Numbered from the stretch's first letter, positions 1 through 9,817 are shown. The stretch: 64,000 bases of DNA from Halothece sp. PCC 7418 (GCF_000317635.1 NC_019779.1:372001-436000); one strand, 5' to 3'. The notes: generated from the letters alone by a model not told the origin. Numbers and translations: made by a program.

Positions 1-333
1 GTCCGTCAGCGCATTGAAACTGAGTTATCGCAACTGAAAGCAAAGATAGTGTTAGTGGTCATCCCGCTTTTGTTTGAAGCCAAGATGACCGCTTTAGTGA
101 CGGAAATTTGGGTCGTCGCTTGTTCCCCGCAACAGCAGTTGAGGCGGGTGATGCAGCGAGATGGTTTATCAGAAAAAGAAGCGCGATCGCGCATTCAATC
201 CCAAATGTCTCTCCCCGAAAAAATGGCTCGTGCTGATGTTGTGCTGGATAACGAAACAACCGTCACCCACTTACAACAACAGATTGATCAAAAGATGAGA
301 CAATCATCCATTCCAGATGTTGCCGACCCTTGA
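1..333 (+). CDS. coaE: Dephospho-CoA kinase, C-terminal part (5' end outside window)
   Basis: The frame is open from base 1 to a TGA at 331-333, so the N-terminal half with the P-loop is missing. The visible 110 residues contain the CoaE segment VVIPLLFEA, a V-x-C-x(2)-Q-Q stretch, and the lid-like RDGLSEKEARSRIQSQMS, followed by the K-x(3)-A-D-x-V-L-D-N motif typical of the family's C-terminal part. CoaE phosphorylates dephospho-CoA at the 3'-hydroxyl, the last step of CoA synthesis, in the cytosol. It converges on chlD with only two bases between the stop codons. A second CoA gene, coaX, lies at 51.4 kb. Confidence 0.93.
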   Translation, partial: VRQRIETELSQLKAKIVLVVIPLLFEAKMTALVTEIWVVACSPQQQLRRVMQRDGLSEKEARSRIQSQMSLPEKMARADVVLDNETTVTHLQQQIDQKMRQSSIPDVADP

Positions 334-335
334 TG

Positions 336-2411
336 TTATTTCATATCTGCAATGGCTTGTTTTGCCATTCCCGCGATCGCGCTGTCGGTTGCTTTCGGAA
401 GATGATAATAGTTCCCGCCTGCTGCTTTAGCCAATTCTTTTGCAAAACCTGTGGAAACAAACTTGTTTTCTGTGTCAATCACCAGTAACTTCACACCGAT
501 CGCGCGGATTTTACCCGCAATATCCAGCAATTCTTCTTTAATATTGGGTTTTTCGTCTTCAGATAACGGTTCACCCAGCGATCGCGCTAAGGGAATATTT
601 CCTCGTCCATCGGTAATCGCGACTAAAATCACTTGTCCCACATCGCCCGACATTTGAGCATTCGTTCCCACATGAACCGCTTGCGTTAAACCATGCGCCA
701 ACGGTGAACCGCCCCCACAAGGGAGTTTTTCTAAGCGATTCCGCGCCATGGAAATGGATCGCGTTGGCGGTAATAAAACTTCTGCTTGTTCCCCACGAAA
801 CGGAATCAACGCCACCTGATCGCGATTTTCGTAGGCTTCCGTCAACAGTTGTAAAACCGCCCCTTTTGCCGATTGCATCCGATTTAACGCCATTGAACCC
901 GACGCATCCACTAAAAACACCACTAACGCCCCCGCTTGTCTAGCTAGGCGTTTTGAGCGCATATCAGTTTGTTCCACGATGACTTTCCGATGGGGTTGAC
1001 GCAGCCGTCGTGCCTTCTGATAAGGTGCAGCAGCGCGAAGAGTCGCATCCACTGCAATCCGCTTCACTTTCCCTTTCGGAAGCATTGGCTTCACATAACG
1101 TCCCCGTTCATCGGAGAAGATTAACCCCCGACTCCCAGAAGTTCCCTGCTGTTGTGCCATTTGACTGAAATAAAGCACGGTGGGATCCATAATTACCCCT
1201 TCCGCATCAAAGACAAACTCTTCCGGGATTTGCGGGGCTTCTTGTTCCTCGTCATCCTCCCCATCTTCATCTTGTGGGGATTCCTCCTGTTCATTTTCAG
1301 GGGGTTGTTCTGGTTCTTGTTGATCTTCTGGTGGCGTTTCTCCTTCCCCTTGATCTTGATCCTCTTCTTGATTTTGTGGAGGGGGCGGTGGCGGTTCTTG
1401 TTCTTGTTGTTCCGGGGGACTTTGCGCCACAGTGGAACGGGGGACAATCACTAATTCTACCGCACGGCGTAAGTCATCTCCTGTGACTTGGTTGCGCCCA
1501 TCCAGGGCTGCTGCTGCTTTTGCCACGCGCACGGCAAATAATTCCGCCCGATGTCCTTGCACAACCCCACGCACGGCTTCTTCTACTAAATAATTAATCT
1601 GTTCTGGCGCGATCGTCACTTCTTTCAACCATTCTCGCGCTAAGATGATATCCGTCCGCAGTCCTTCTAAATCTTCCTCATATTGGTCGAGAAAGGATTG
1701 TTGGGAGTTGGCAAACCCAATCGCTTGTTCCACCGCTTGCACACGCTGATCGAGGGCTAAAACGCCATCGGCGGAGAGGGTAATGGCAATGCGATCTAAT
1801 AAATGTTCTCGTAACGGCTTTTCTTCTGGGTTATAAGTGGCAATTAATAACGGTTTGCAGGGATGTTGAAAACTAATTCCTTCCCGTTCAATCACATTGC
1901 GCCCTTCACTGATTACCGAAAGTAACTGGTTGGCAATTTGGTCATCCAGGAGGTTAATTTCATCAATGTAGAGAACTCCCCGATGGGCTTGCGCCAGTAG
2001 TCCAGGTTGGAAAACGGTTTTTCCTTCTTTCACGGACTTTTCTACATCCACCGACCCCAGTAAACGGTCTTCCGTTACGCCTAAGGGAATCTGCACAAAA
2101 GGCGCACGAATCACCTCAGTGGGGATGTCTGTGGTATCGCCATATTGGGCAAACGTTTCATCATCCCATTCCTCTGGGTTTTGCGGATCACAATTGGACA
2201 TCGACCCTTGAACAATTTCAAAGGGAGGTAACAAGGAATGAATCGCTCGCGCCATCACGGATTTGGCGGTTCCACGCTTACCGGAAATGGCAATTCCCCC
2301 CAGTTTGGGATCAACAGCACTGAGGAGTAACGCCAGCTTAATGGCTTCTTGTCCGACCACGGCGGTCAGGGGAAAAGTAGGATTGGAGAGAGACGTTGTT
2401 GAAGTAACCAT
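336..2411 (-). CDS. chlD: Magnesium chelatase subunit D
   Basis: This 691-residue protein has the three-part ChlD layout. An N-terminal AAA+ domain carries a Walker A-like SGKRGTAKS near residues 43-51 and the segment [14 protein letters not shown] low-complexity linker rich in Pro, Gln, Glu and Asp spans about residues 330-400. A C-terminal von Willebrand A domain has the MIDAS motif DASGSM at about residue 502. ChlD bridges the ChlI motor ring and ChlH to insert Mg2+ into protoporphyrin IX, the first step specific to chlorophyll. Length matches cyanobacterial homologues. The start lies 22 bases from the folC stop on the same strand, so the two may be cotranscribed. ChlI and ChlH are not in the window. 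Confidence 0.97.
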   Translation of the reverse strand: MVTSTTSLSNPTFPLTAVVGQEAIKLALLLSAVDPKLGGIAISGKRGTAKSVMARAIHSLLPPFEIVQGSMSNCDPQNPEEWDDETFAQYGDTTDIPTEVIRAPFVQIPLGVTEDRLLGSVDVEKSVKEGKTVFQPGLLAQAHRGVLYIDEINLLDDQIANQLLSVISEGRNVIEREGISFQHPCKPLLIATYNPEEKPLREHLLDRIAITLSADGVLALDQRVQAVEQAIGFANSQQSFLDQYEEDLEGLRTDIILAREWLKEVTIAPEQINYLVEEAVRGVVQGHRAELFAVRVAKAAAALDGRNQVTGDDLRRAVELVIVPRSTVAQSPPEQQEQEPPPPPPQNQEEDQDQGEGETPPEDQQEPEQPPENEQEESPQDEDGEDDEEQEAPQIPEEFVFDAEGVIMDPTVLYFSQMAQQQGTSGSRGLIFSDERGRYVKPMLPKGKVKRIAVDATLRAAAPYQKARRLRQPHRKVIVEQTDMRSKRLARQAGALVVFLVDASGSMALNRMQSAKGAVLQLLTEAYENRDQVALIPFRGEQAEVLLPPTRSISMARNRLEKLPCGGGSPLAHGLTQAVHVGTNAQMSGDVGQVILVAITDGRGNIPLARSLGEPLSEDEKPNIKEELLDIAGKIRAIGVKLLVIDTENKFVSTGFAKELAKAAGGNYYHLPKATDSAIAGMAKQAIADMK

Positions 2412-2433
2412 AGTGTTTATTATTTTGGCAAAT

Positions 2434-3699
2434 TTAACCCGATTTGTGCGGAATTGTCCCTAAAAAATAACCGACTAAATATAAAGACCCACAGAGGATG
2501 GTTGTGGGGGCTTCAGGGCGGGTTGCAACTTTTTCTAAGGCGGTTTCTAAATCTGAACAAGGAAAACATTGTTCTACAGTTTGCTGCATCTGACAAAGGT
2601 CTTCCGGTGGGGTTGTTTGATGCTCGGGAACCGGAACGGTATAAAGCGTATCATTGGGACGCAAGAGAATCTTCAAGATTTTTTCCTGTTCTTTGGTCGC
2701 TAAAATCCCCATAATCCAAGTGACCGGTTGCGGTAAGCGATCCACATAGTCTCGTAAGCCTTGGGCTGCTGCGGGGTTATGCGCCCCATCTAAAAGGAGA
2801 GCGCGATGGCTTCGCCGGTTCCCGAAGGGAACATCGCGCCACGTTACCCATTGTAAGCGTCCTAACCAGCGCGTCTTTTGCATTCCTTCTTCAATGGCTG
2901 CATCAGAAATGTTCCAACCTTGTCGCTGTAAATATTGTAAAGTTGCCACAGCAACCGCAGAATTGGTCAGTTGCACAGTTCCCGATAGCGGTAAGGGATA
3001 GGTTAAGCCTTGATAGGTGGCGCGATCGAATTTCTCAGAAACAGGGGTTGCGGGTTGCACCCAAGTGGTCGGACAATTTAATTGTTCTGCTCTTTTTTGA
3101 ATTACGCTTACGGCTTCTGTTTCTTGTGGTGCAATCAAGGCAGGACAATTCTGTTTGAGAACTCCAGCTTTTTCCGTTGCGATTTTACCAATGGTATCGC
3201 CTAAAACTTGCCAATGTTCGCGACTGATGGGAGTAATAATGGATGCAATGACTTCTTCTTTCACATTGGTTGCATCTAAACGCCCCCCTAACCCCACTTC
3301 CATCACTGCAACATCAACCTTTTGTTGGGCAAAGTAAAGCCACGCTGCTGCGGTTACCACTTCAAATAAGGTGGGGTGATCTTCCTCGCCAATAGCTGCT
3401 TTCACTTGTTCTAAAACCGCAAGCAAGTCTGCTTCTGAAATCGGTGATTCATTCAAACAGATCCGTTCTGTCCAAGTGACTAAATGGGGGGAAGTGTAGC
3501 GCCCGACTTTATACCCTGCTGTGGTTAACACCGAAGATAAATAAGCACAGACTGATCCTTTTCCATTCGTTCCCGCAACATGGATTAAAGGCACATTGTT
3601 TTCAGGGTTTCCCAGTTGGGTCAATAATTTTTTAATGCGAGTCAACCCCATATTTACGCCAAAGCGTTGAAAGGAGGCTAGAAATTGATCGATGTTCAT
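2434..3699 (-). CDS. folC: Bifunctional dihydrofolate/folylpolyglutamate synthase
   Basis: This 421-residue Mur-ligase-like enzyme adds glutamate to dihydropteroate and tetrahydrofolate in the cytosol. Seen: the P-loop [13 protein letters not shown] near residue 44, YTSPHL, the [12 protein letters not shown] segment, [15 protein letters not shown], and [11 protein letters not shown] in the C-terminal domain. Just before LLDGAHNP the protein contains an odd Arg-rich stretch ([11 protein letters not shown]) encoded by a three-arm palindromic repeat at 2801-2839. It looks like an in-frame insertion, because family members usually run straight from a W-x(n) strand into LLDGAHNP. It lies just upstream of chlD on the same strand. 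Confidence 0.96.
   Translation of the reverse strand: MNIDQFLASFQRFGVNMGLTRIKKLLTQLGNPENNVPLIHVAGTNGKGSVCAYLSSVLTTAGYKVGRYTSPHLVTWTERICLNESPISEADLLAVLEQVKAAIGEEDHPTLFEVVTAAAWLYFAQQKVDVAVMEVGLGGRLDATNVKEEVIASIITPISREHWQVLGDTIGKIATEKAGVLKQNCPALIAPQETEAVSVIQKRAEQLNCPTTWVQPATPVSEKFDRATYQGLTYPLPLSGTVQLTNSAVAVATLQYLQRQGWNISDAAIEEGMQKTRWLGRLQWVTWRDVPFGNRRSHRALLLDGAHNPAAAQGLRDYVDRLPQPVTWIMGILATKEQEKILKILLRPNDTLYTVPVPEHQTTPPEDLCQMQQTVEQCFPCSDLETALEKVATRPEAPTTILCGSLYLVGYFLGTIPHKSG
2801..2839. repeat. Three-arm palindromic repeat inside folC
   Basis: A 39-base unit, exactly 13 codons, that can fold as a small cloverleaf. The outer stem is GCGCGAT (2801-2807) with ATCGCGC (2833-2839). Arm one is GGC-TTC-GCC (2808-2816). 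Arm two is GTTCCC-GAA-GGGAAC (2818-2832). It keeps the folC frame open. The perfect pairing and the protein context suggest an inserted repetitive palindrome rather than selected protein sequence. Confidence 0.7.
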
Positions 3700-4068
3700 C
3701 TTTGTTCGTTCACGATATGCACCAAGCCAATTATAGTTCCGAGTCCTCTAGCGACCTAGATGGTCGCACTGTAATCATTTTGCAATTCCCGATCTTGGAT
3801 TTTAGATGTCTGATAGTTTACTTTTAAGTAATGTGTCTGGAAAGATTCCCAATATTTGCATAAAATTCTCATCAAATCTGGTAGAATTTTTGTAAATGAT
3901 GCAAAGTCTAATATGGCTTTGAATTTCTAGAATAACGATTTAAAAGAACTGTTGCTGAGGTCATCTGTAGTTTTAATCCCACTGTTTGGGATCAACTGCG
4001 ATTAAGTCTGATCAAGTGATAAAAAAGAATATTACCGTCAATCTTGTCGATCGCGCTTGAGGAGTCGA
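3700..4068. other. Intergenic region upstream of folC and of the small DUF5132-like gene
   Basis: This 369-base AT-rich divergent spacer must hold the promoters of folC (minus) and the gene at 4069 (plus). A short hairpin GCGACC-tagat-GGTCGC lies at 3751-3767. No open frame or convincing -35/-10 pair was recognised. Confidence 0.5.
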
Positions 4069-4383
4069 ATGATGTCATTAATTCACTGGAATAAGTCCGT
4101 TCTTTCCTTTCACCTGAGAGAAATTATTGAAGATGGAAATGGGAGTCATCCCCTCGCAGTAGCAGGTTTAAGTGTGATTGCAGCCAACACCCTCCTCCTT
4201 CCTGCGGTCATGAAACTCGGAAAACCAGTTCTCAAAGCTGCCATTAAAAAGACTTTACCGTCATCTCCAACCGCCTCCGTCATCTCAACCGATGCCTCTG
4301 ATGTGAGACAAATCTGGCAACAAGCCGCGATCGCAACGCAAAATAGCGGGTCTAGCAGCGATCGCGCCTCGAAAGCATTATAG
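4069..4383 (+). CDS. Small DUF5132-like membrane protein
   Basis: A protein of 104 residues. The ATG at 4069 is chosen because GAGGAG (4059-4064) sits four bases upstream; a second in-frame ATG follows at 4072. The middle has a probable membrane segment (VAGLSVIAANTLLLPAVM) followed by a Lys-rich KLGKPVLKAAIKKTL. This pattern, His-Pro then a hydrophobic stretch ending in a Pro, then K-P-x(2)-K-x(2)-I-K, is shared with the protein at 4808-5146, so the two look like divergent paralogues. The C-terminal third is polar and rich in Ser, Thr and Ala. Function is unknown. Position near a P-type ATPase suggests a link to metal transport, but that is inference. Confidence 0.6.
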   Translation: MMSLIHWNKSVLSFHLREIIEDGNGSHPLAVAGLSVIAANTLLLPAVMKLGKPVLKAAIKKTLPSSPTASVISTDASDVRQIWQQAAIATQNSGSSSDRASKAL

Positions 4384-4807
4384 AAGTCGCCGTAAAACCA
4401 ACGTGCTTCAGCCGCCGTTATGAGGAACTTACTCAAACTTGACCATAGCTTCTAAAAGCCTGATAGAGTCTGATGTCCACTTCCTGCTTCCTTTCCATTG
4501 GATCTTTTCTAGCAACGTCGGCGTTATCTAGTCCACAGGCTAACACGATGTAACTCACCGCTAAAAATGACTTATTCTTTAACTGTCTTGGTTATCGATC
4601 AGTTAAACTTAGCCACCCCACGATTATAGTATTTAATTTGACCAACTAAGTTAAGAAATGGTTAACTTTTAACTTTCTGTTAAAAGCCCCTTACCTCCCC
4701 CCAGTGGCAGGGTCGTTTCATTCTCCTGAAATCACCTTCAGGTGGGGAGATGGGGGGATGGGGAGACCAAATCCCCCTCCAGCTTGGTTTTTGCTCATTA
4801 GCCTCAA
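4384..4807. other. Intergenic region between convergent small genes
   Basis: No gene seen in 424 bases. The right half (4680-4780) has runs of C and then G that could pair at long range, and a perfect hairpin CCTGAA-atcacc-TTCAGG just after 4720. This could act as a terminator region for both flanking genes. Its G-rich run (GGGGAGATGGGGGGATGGGG) resembles dispersed low-complexity repeats, but no second copy was found here. Confidence 0.4.
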
Positions 4808-5146
4808 TTAGTTATCCGGTGACTCAGCTTTGGGCTGGGCTGAAGTCATTAAACCTGCTTGCACACTGGCTTTTTTTGCTTGTTCTGCTGCTGCTTCGGC
4901 TTTGGCTTCTGCAACAATATCCCCGATAGATTCTCCCGTTTCCGCGATCGCGCCTTTGGTTTTTTCATAGAAACCGACTCCGCTTTTAATCACTGTTTTG
5001 GCAAAGGGTTTCACAAGGGGAATCACCGTGGGGGCGAGAATCGCTGCGCCTAAGCCAATCGCTAAAGTTTGCATGGGATGATTAGTGACGCGATTGGTAA
5101 CTTGGTTGACAAGGGAATGACCATTCGGTTGTATCGGTTGTGGCAT
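4808..5146 (-). CDS. DUF5132 family membrane protein, P-type ATPase partner candidate
   Basis: A protein of 112 residues: a short polar N-terminus, one hydrophobic segment (about residues 27-47, TLAIGLGAAILAPTVIPLV), a KPFAKTVIKSG turn, then a long Ala/Glu/Lys-rich helix (about residues 60-95). DUF5132 assignment is from recognition of this pattern. It starts 15 bases after the P-type ATPase stop on the same strand, so the two are almost certainly one transcript. Mycobacterial PacL proteins (DUF1490), also one TM segment plus an Ala/Glu/Lys-rich tail, are encoded beside P-type metal pumps and stabilise them. A comparable role here is a guess from architecture. No His/Asp metal-binding tail is visible. 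Confidence 0.7.
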   Translation of the reverse strand: MPQPIQPNGHSLVNQVTNRVTNHPMQTLAIGLGAAILAPTVIPLVKPFAKTVIKSGVGFYEKTKGAIAETGESIGDIVAEAKAEAAAEQAKKASVQAGLMTSAQPKAESPDN

Positions 5147-5161
5147 TTTACAATTTTCTCC

Positions 5162-7327
5162 TTAAGTTTTTTGTTCTTCTAACTGATGTTGCACCAGTGG
5201 GCGCAGGCTGTTTAACCCCGCCGCGATCGCGGAACCATTGTGAATGATCGTTGCAATCAGCGGATTTAAGCCCACTGTCGAGGCTAACCCCAACGCCATG
5301 AGATTCGGCGCAACCACCAGAAATGTATTTTGCTCAATCAGCTTCTTGGTTTCTTTAGCGATATTGAGGGCTTCGAGCAAGGTTGCCAAATCATTGTTCA
5401 TCAAGACAACATCTGCGATTTCTCGGGCAATATCGGAACCATTGGCAAACGAAACTGACACATCGGCGTAGGCTAAAGCAACGGAATCATTCAACCCATC
5501 ACCTACAAAGGCAACGGTTTTGCCAGCCAACGTTAAGTCGCGAACGATCGCTGCTTTTTGCTCAGGAAACGCTTGAGCGTGGACTTGTGCAGGTGGAATT
5601 TGGAGTTCCTCTCCCACCATTTTAGCTCTTTCGGGGTTATCGCCCGTTAATAAATGAATTTCGCGACCAGAGGCTTCCAACGCTCGGATTAAAGCGGGGC
5701 TTTCGGGGCGCAAGGGATCCGCGTATTGAATCACCCCGGCAAGTTCACCGTCACAAGCGACATAGATTAAAGAGAGCCAAGCGGAGGTTTTTGATTGGTC
5801 TTCTAAATGGCAAATCTCTTGTAAGGGGAAGGTTTTCGTATCTAAACCGCTTAAATCCACCCCTTCTTGCACTAAAAAGCGTTCACTCCCCACTAACACT
5901 GCTTTTCCTTCAATTGTGGCGCGAATCCCTAAGCCCACTTCATAATTCCACTCGTCGCGAGGGGGAATCGTCAGATTTTGAGTTTCGGCATAATGGGTAA
6001 TGGCTTCTGCGACGGGGTGGGCGATGCGTTGTTCTGTTGCAGCAGCTAGCCTTAAAACTGCTTCGGGTTGCATTCCTTCCGAGAAAGTTTGAATACCGAC
6101 CACGGTTAATTCCCCTTGGGTTAAGGTTCCCGTTTTGTCAAAAACAACTGTATCCACTACTGCTAATTGTTCAATGGTGCGTCCACTGCGGACTAAAATG
6201 CCATGACGGGTGTTGTGGTTGAGTGCGCCTAAAAATGCAGTGGGAATGGAAACGCGGATTCCCGTAACAAAATCTAAAGTGAGAATCGAAGCAGCCCTCC
6301 CTGGGTCTCGGGTAATCGCCAAGACGACAGCAGCTAAGATAAAGGAAGGTAATATTAATTGATCCGCGAGTTGGGCTGCATAGTTTGCCATGCGGGTGTC
6401 GTGAACAGGTGCTTTTTGCAGGAGTTCGAGGCTTGCTGCAGCGCGAGTTTGTTCTCCCACGCGATCGGCACGGAGATAAAGCTGTCCAGAACGTACCAAT
6501 GTTGAGGCATAGACAATCGTTCCCACTTCGGCAACAATGGGCATGGCTTCCCCTGTCAGTTTTTGTTGGTCAACGGTTGCTGAACCTTTTAAGACCACTC
6601 CATCCACAGGAATTTGTTCTCCTGGATAGACAATGACGGTTTCCCCGACTTCAACGCGATCGCTGCTGATTTGAATGGGTTTTCCCTCTCGAATCACCCA
6701 AGCATAATGTCCAATGGCATCAAGAAGATCACTGGTTTGAGTCGCGGTAGAACGGGCGGTGCGATCGCGAATTAAATCCCCTAATTCGTGCAAGGTCAGA
6801 ACTAAGGCGGGAGTCACTAACTTGCCTTGACCATAACTTAACCCTAGGGCAACTAAATCCAAACAATCAATATTCAGTTTCTGATCGCGCCACAAACTCA
6901 GACTGGCTCGTTTCACAATCGGTAACGTCAGGGTAATCAAACTTGTCCAAGCAATGGGGCGTAACCAGAGCAATCGGTTGTGATGACTTAACCAACTCGC
7001 GACGGTGGTAAAGATGGGTAAGGCAAGACTTGACCAGTTTTCCTTGCTTGCAGTCTCAGGTGGCGTAGGCTGTGTGGAAATGGGTTTCTCAGTTGTGGCT
7101 TTCTCAATTAAAGCCGTTAAATGAGAGAGATTTAGGGAACGATACTGAATCGCGATCGAAGCGGCTGCACGATTCACTCTCACCTGTTTAATGTCGGGTT
7201 GTTCTGATAAAAATTGCTCTAAATGCAGGGCATAATCTTTGTCCTGAGTTACGCGATCGATGCGGAATCTGGCCCGACCCAGACAATGATGGACTACATA
7301 AATGTTGAGGGATGCAGAATGAGTCAA
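5162..7327 (-). CDS. Heavy-metal-type P-type ATPase lacking the CPC motif
   Basis: A 721-residue P1B-like cation pump. The N-terminal 75 residues look like an HMA_2-type ferredoxin fold (HHCLGRARFRI) without the CxxC of classical HMA domains. Then come transmembrane helices, the actuator segment with LTGEAMPI, the phosphorylation motif DKTGT (Asp397), HPVAEAI (the HP motif of P1B pumps), LTGDNPERA, GDGLNDSVAL, and two terminal helices. Where most P1B pumps have CPC before the P-T of TM6, this one reads DFVTGIRVSIPT, with no Cys. The transported ion therefore cannot be inferred. It is probably in the plasma or thylakoid membrane. It is followed closely by a DUF5132 gene. Confidence 0.92.
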   Translation of the reverse strand: MTHSASLNIYVVHHCLGRARFRIDRVTQDKDYALHLEQFLSEQPDIKQVRVNRAAASIAIQYRSLNLSHLTALIEKATTEKPISTQPTPPETASKENWSSLALPIFTTVASWLSHHNRLLWLRPIAWTSLITLTLPIVKRASLSLWRDQKLNIDCLDLVALGLSYGQGKLVTPALVLTLHELGDLIRDRTARSTATQTSDLLDAIGHYAWVIREGKPIQISSDRVEVGETVIVYPGEQIPVDGVVLKGSATVDQQKLTGEAMPIVAEVGTIVYASTLVRSGQLYLRADRVGEQTRAAASLELLQKAPVHDTRMANYAAQLADQLILPSFILAAVVLAITRDPGRAASILTLDFVTGIRVSIPTAFLGALNHNTRHGILVRSGRTIEQLAVVDTVVFDKTGTLTQGELTVVGIQTFSEGMQPEAVLRLAAATEQRIAHPVAEAITHYAETQNLTIPPRDEWNYEVGLGIRATIEGKAVLVGSERFLVQEGVDLSGLDTKTFPLQEICHLEDQSKTSAWLSLIYVACDGELAGVIQYADPLRPESPALIRALEASGREIHLLTGDNPERAKMVGEELQIPPAQVHAQAFPEQKAAIVRDLTLAGKTVAFVGDGLNDSVALAYADVSVSFANGSDIAREIADVVLMNNDLATLLEALNIAKETKKLIEQNTFLVVAPNLMALGLASTVGLNPLIATIIHNGSAIAAGLNSLRPLVQHQLEEQKT

Positions 7328-7724
7328 CTGGTTCTACTCCTGTTGAACATTAACCAAAAAGGCAATTGATAGATTTATGCTAGCTCTTATTAATACTACC
7401 GCATTTTCTAGGGTCTATTGACAGATCGCACTACTCATTTGGGTTAAGACAGATGAAAATTTATTTCATTTATCGGGAAAAGTATCAAGAGACCAATATT
7501 TCTTATTTAAAGGTGACACTCTAATTTATAAATTGGGGGAAAAGGTAACCCTTGTTTCTTGTCCCAGCGCGAAGTGCTGCCAAATGTTGGGCTAGTGCCG
7601 ATTTACTCTCTAATTACGCTAAAATATTAAGTAATATTACAAAAATACCATCATTCTGTCTTAACAGCTTGACGGTTTCTGAAAATATAGCTAAAGTGGC
7701 TACTAATACCCGGGTAAATCAGAA
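7328..7724. other. Divergent promoter region, P-type ATPase / RHH gene
   Basis: This 397-base AT-rich spacer separates two divergent transcription units and must carry both promoters. No gene, repeat or known regulator box was recognised. A short A+T-rich stretch around 7615-7700 precedes the plus-strand gene. Confidence 0.4.
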
Positions 7725-8093
7725 ATGAAACAGATGTCAGATAAGCAAAAAGTTACGCTTTATCTTCCGCCAGACGTTCACCGCAACCTGAAAATTAAAG
7801 CTGCCACGGGTGGTGAATCAATGTCAGGTTTAGTTGAACAAGCCGTTGTCTTCTATCTCAATCACTCCGAAGTGGTTGAAGAAGTAGAACAACAAGAGCA
7901 CGGTCAAACCTATCGCCTCTATGAATGTCCTCAATGCGAGAGTCCATTGATTATGCAAGATGGTGAACTGACCCCTCTCGAATCACAACCCACCGTGAAA
8001 ACGGAAGATATTGCCACTGAACAAGTCAGTCAACAGGTTAAAACTGCTGACACCGACCAATCTCAAGATCAGGAACAACTCGTTCCCTGCTAG
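7725..8093 (+). CDS. Ribbon-helix-helix protein with a CxxC knuckle
   Basis: A protein of 122 residues. The first 45 fit a ribbon-helix-helix fold: a beta strand KVTLYLPPDVHRNLKIKAA, then helices ending in SGLVEQAVVFYLNH. Residues about 60-80 contain YECPQCESPLIM, a single CxxC pair that could form half of a zinc site shared by a dimer. The tail is acidic and Gln-rich. The start could equally be the ATG four codons in. It lies 66 bases upstream of ycf46 on the same strand, so it may regulate that unit or act with its products. A TA antitoxin is unlikely because no small toxin gene adjoins it. Confidence 0.75.
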   Translation: MKQMSDKQKVTLYLPPDVHRNLKIKAATGGESMSGLVEQAVVFYLNHSEVVEEVEQQEHGQTYRLYECPQCESPLIMQDGELTPLESQPTVKTEDIATEQVSQQVKTADTDQSQDQEQLVPC

Positions 8094-8159
8094 GTACACC
8101 CCACCCCAGATGGTGCGTTGCTCATCAAGGGAAAACATCAAACGATAAGGTGAAAAGCC

Positions 8160-9668
8160 ATGCGCGAAGAGCTCAGTGTTCTAATTCAAGCTCAATATCC
8201 TCTTATCTACCTCATTACTCCTGAGGAGGAACGGGCTGAGCAAGCAATTTCCGAGATTGCGGAACAGGCCAAGTCCCGCCCCGTCTATGTCTGGACGGTC
8301 ACCCATGGCATCGCAGAATACGGAAAGTCCCAGCAAACTCCCCAGCGTAACACTGTGTCTCCCGAAGCAGCAATTGAGTGGGTGGTTCGCCAAAAAGAAG
8401 CTGGAATCTATATTTTTAAGGATTTGCATCCGTTTATTGATTCCCCAGCAACAACGCGCTGGTTACGGGACGCGATCGCGAGCTTTAAGGGTACTGACAA
8501 GATCATCGTTGTGATGTCCCCAGTGCAACAAGTTCCCATCGAGTTAGAAAAAGAAGTGGTGGTTCTCGACTATCCTTTGCCAGACTTAGCAGAGTTAGAT
8601 CAGGTTCTTACCAAGCAACTGGAACGAACTAAGCAAAGTCGTCTTGACAGTAGCGTGCGCGAGAAACTCTTACGGGCTACCTTGGGTTTAACTCGTGATG
8701 AAGCAGAAAAAGTTTACCGCAAGGTTTATGTCACTTCGCAACGCTTTAGTGAATCGGAAGTGGATGTCGTTCTCTCCGAGAAAAAACAACTGATTCGTCG
8801 CAATGGCATTCTAGAGTTTCTGGAAGAAGACGAAACTTTAGATAACATTGGGGGGTTAGAGGAACTGAAGCGTTGGCTCAGATTACGGTCGGAAGCCTTT
8901 ACCAAAAAGGCAAGAGACTATGGGCTTCCCCAACCGAAGGGAATGTTAATTTTAGGCGTTCCAGGTTGCGGAAAATCCTTAACTGCGAAAACAACCTCTC
9001 GCCTATGGGGACTCCCACTGTTGCGTCTCGATATGGGTCGCATTTACGATGGCTCGACTGTTGGACGGTCAGAAGCGAATCTCCGCAACGCACTGAAAAC
9101 TGCTGAGTCCATCTCTCCAGCGATCTTATTTATTGATGAATTGGACAAAGCCTTCTCGGGAAGTGCCGGTTCATCAGACTCTGATGGCGGAACCTCTAGC
9201 CGAATTTTTGGCTCTTTCCTCACCTGGATGCAAGAAAAAGAGTCTCCCGTCTTCGTTATGGCAACGGCAAACCGCGTCGAACGTTTACCTGGGGAATTTT
9301 TACGGAAAGGACGCTTTGATGAAATTTTCTTTGTCGATTTACCCAATACTGAAGAACGAGGAGATATCTTCCGTATTCATTTACAAAAACGGCGTTCCGA
9401 TATTTCTCGCTTCGATTTGGATCAATTAGCCAAACTATCTGAAGGTTTTTCTGGGGCAGAAATTGAGCAAGCACTAATCGCTGCAATGTATGATGCTTTT
9501 GCTCAAGATCGGGAGTTCACGCAGCTTGATATTATTGCTGCATTGAAGTCCACACTTCCACTGTCCCGAACGATGACAGAACAGGTCAATGCACTACGAG
9601 AATGGGCGCACCAACGCGCACGACCTGCGTCATCCTCCGTCGCCGAATATCAGCGACTGGAGTTCTAA
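8160..9668 (+). CDS. ycf46: AAA family ATPase Ycf46
   Basis: A protein of 502 residues, the usual length of Ycf46. An N-terminal, degenerate AAA-like region (to about residue 210) begins REELSVLIQAQYPLIYLITPEE. The active AAA+ domain has Walker A GVPGCGKS near residue 266, Walker B ILFIDELD, sensor-1 ATANR and an arginine-finger-like FRKGRFDE. Ycf46 is conserved in cyanobacteria and red-algal plastids. The Synechocystis homologue Slr0374 has been linked to carbon uptake regulation. Substrates are not known. It sits between an RHH gene and ycf35, all on the same strand, with 149 bases before ycf35. Confidence 0.93.
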   Translation: MREELSVLIQAQYPLIYLITPEEERAEQAISEIAEQAKSRPVYVWTVTHGIAEYGKSQQTPQRNTVSPEAAIEWVVRQKEAGIYIFKDLHPFIDSPATTRWLRDAIASFKGTDKIIVVMSPVQQVPIELEKEVVVLDYPLPDLAELDQVLTKQLERTKQSRLDSSVREKLLRATLGLTRDEAEKVYRKVYVTSQRFSESEVDVVLSEKKQLIRRNGILEFLEEDETLDNIGGLEELKRWLRLRSEAFTKKARDYGLPQPKGMLILGVPGCGKSLTAKTTSRLWGLPLLRLDMGRIYDGSTVGRSEANLRNALKTAESISPAILFIDELDKAFSGSAGSSDSDGGTSSRIFGSFLTWMQEKESPVFVMATANRVERLPGEFLRKGRFDEIFFVDLPNTEERGDIFRIHLQKRRSDISRFDLDQLAKLSEGFSGAEIEQALIAAMYDAFAQDREFTQLDIIAALKSTLPLSRTMTEQVNALREWAHQRARPASSSVAEYQRLEF

Positions 9669-9817
9669 CAGGCTTTCTCTCCTGCTGCCAACAGGGAGAA
9701 GGGCTAGCAAATTAGCTAGCAGTCTAAAACCAAAGATCGTAACCGATTGTAACATGGTGCGATCGCCTATGTCAAAACCAGTTAATGTTCATCTCTCAAC
9801 TTTAGGAGGAAATCACA

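Noticed and set aside
1152-1486. Long plus-strand open frames opposite the chlD linker
   Set aside because: They are the reverse of the Pro/Gln/Glu-rich ChlD linker; repetitive codons keep the other frames open. The amino-acid pattern (runs of Phe, Leu, Trp) is not protein-like.
7725-8093. Antitoxin of a toxin-antitoxin pair
   Set aside because: It is RHH-like but has no adjoining small toxin gene, and it leads into ycf46 on the same strand.
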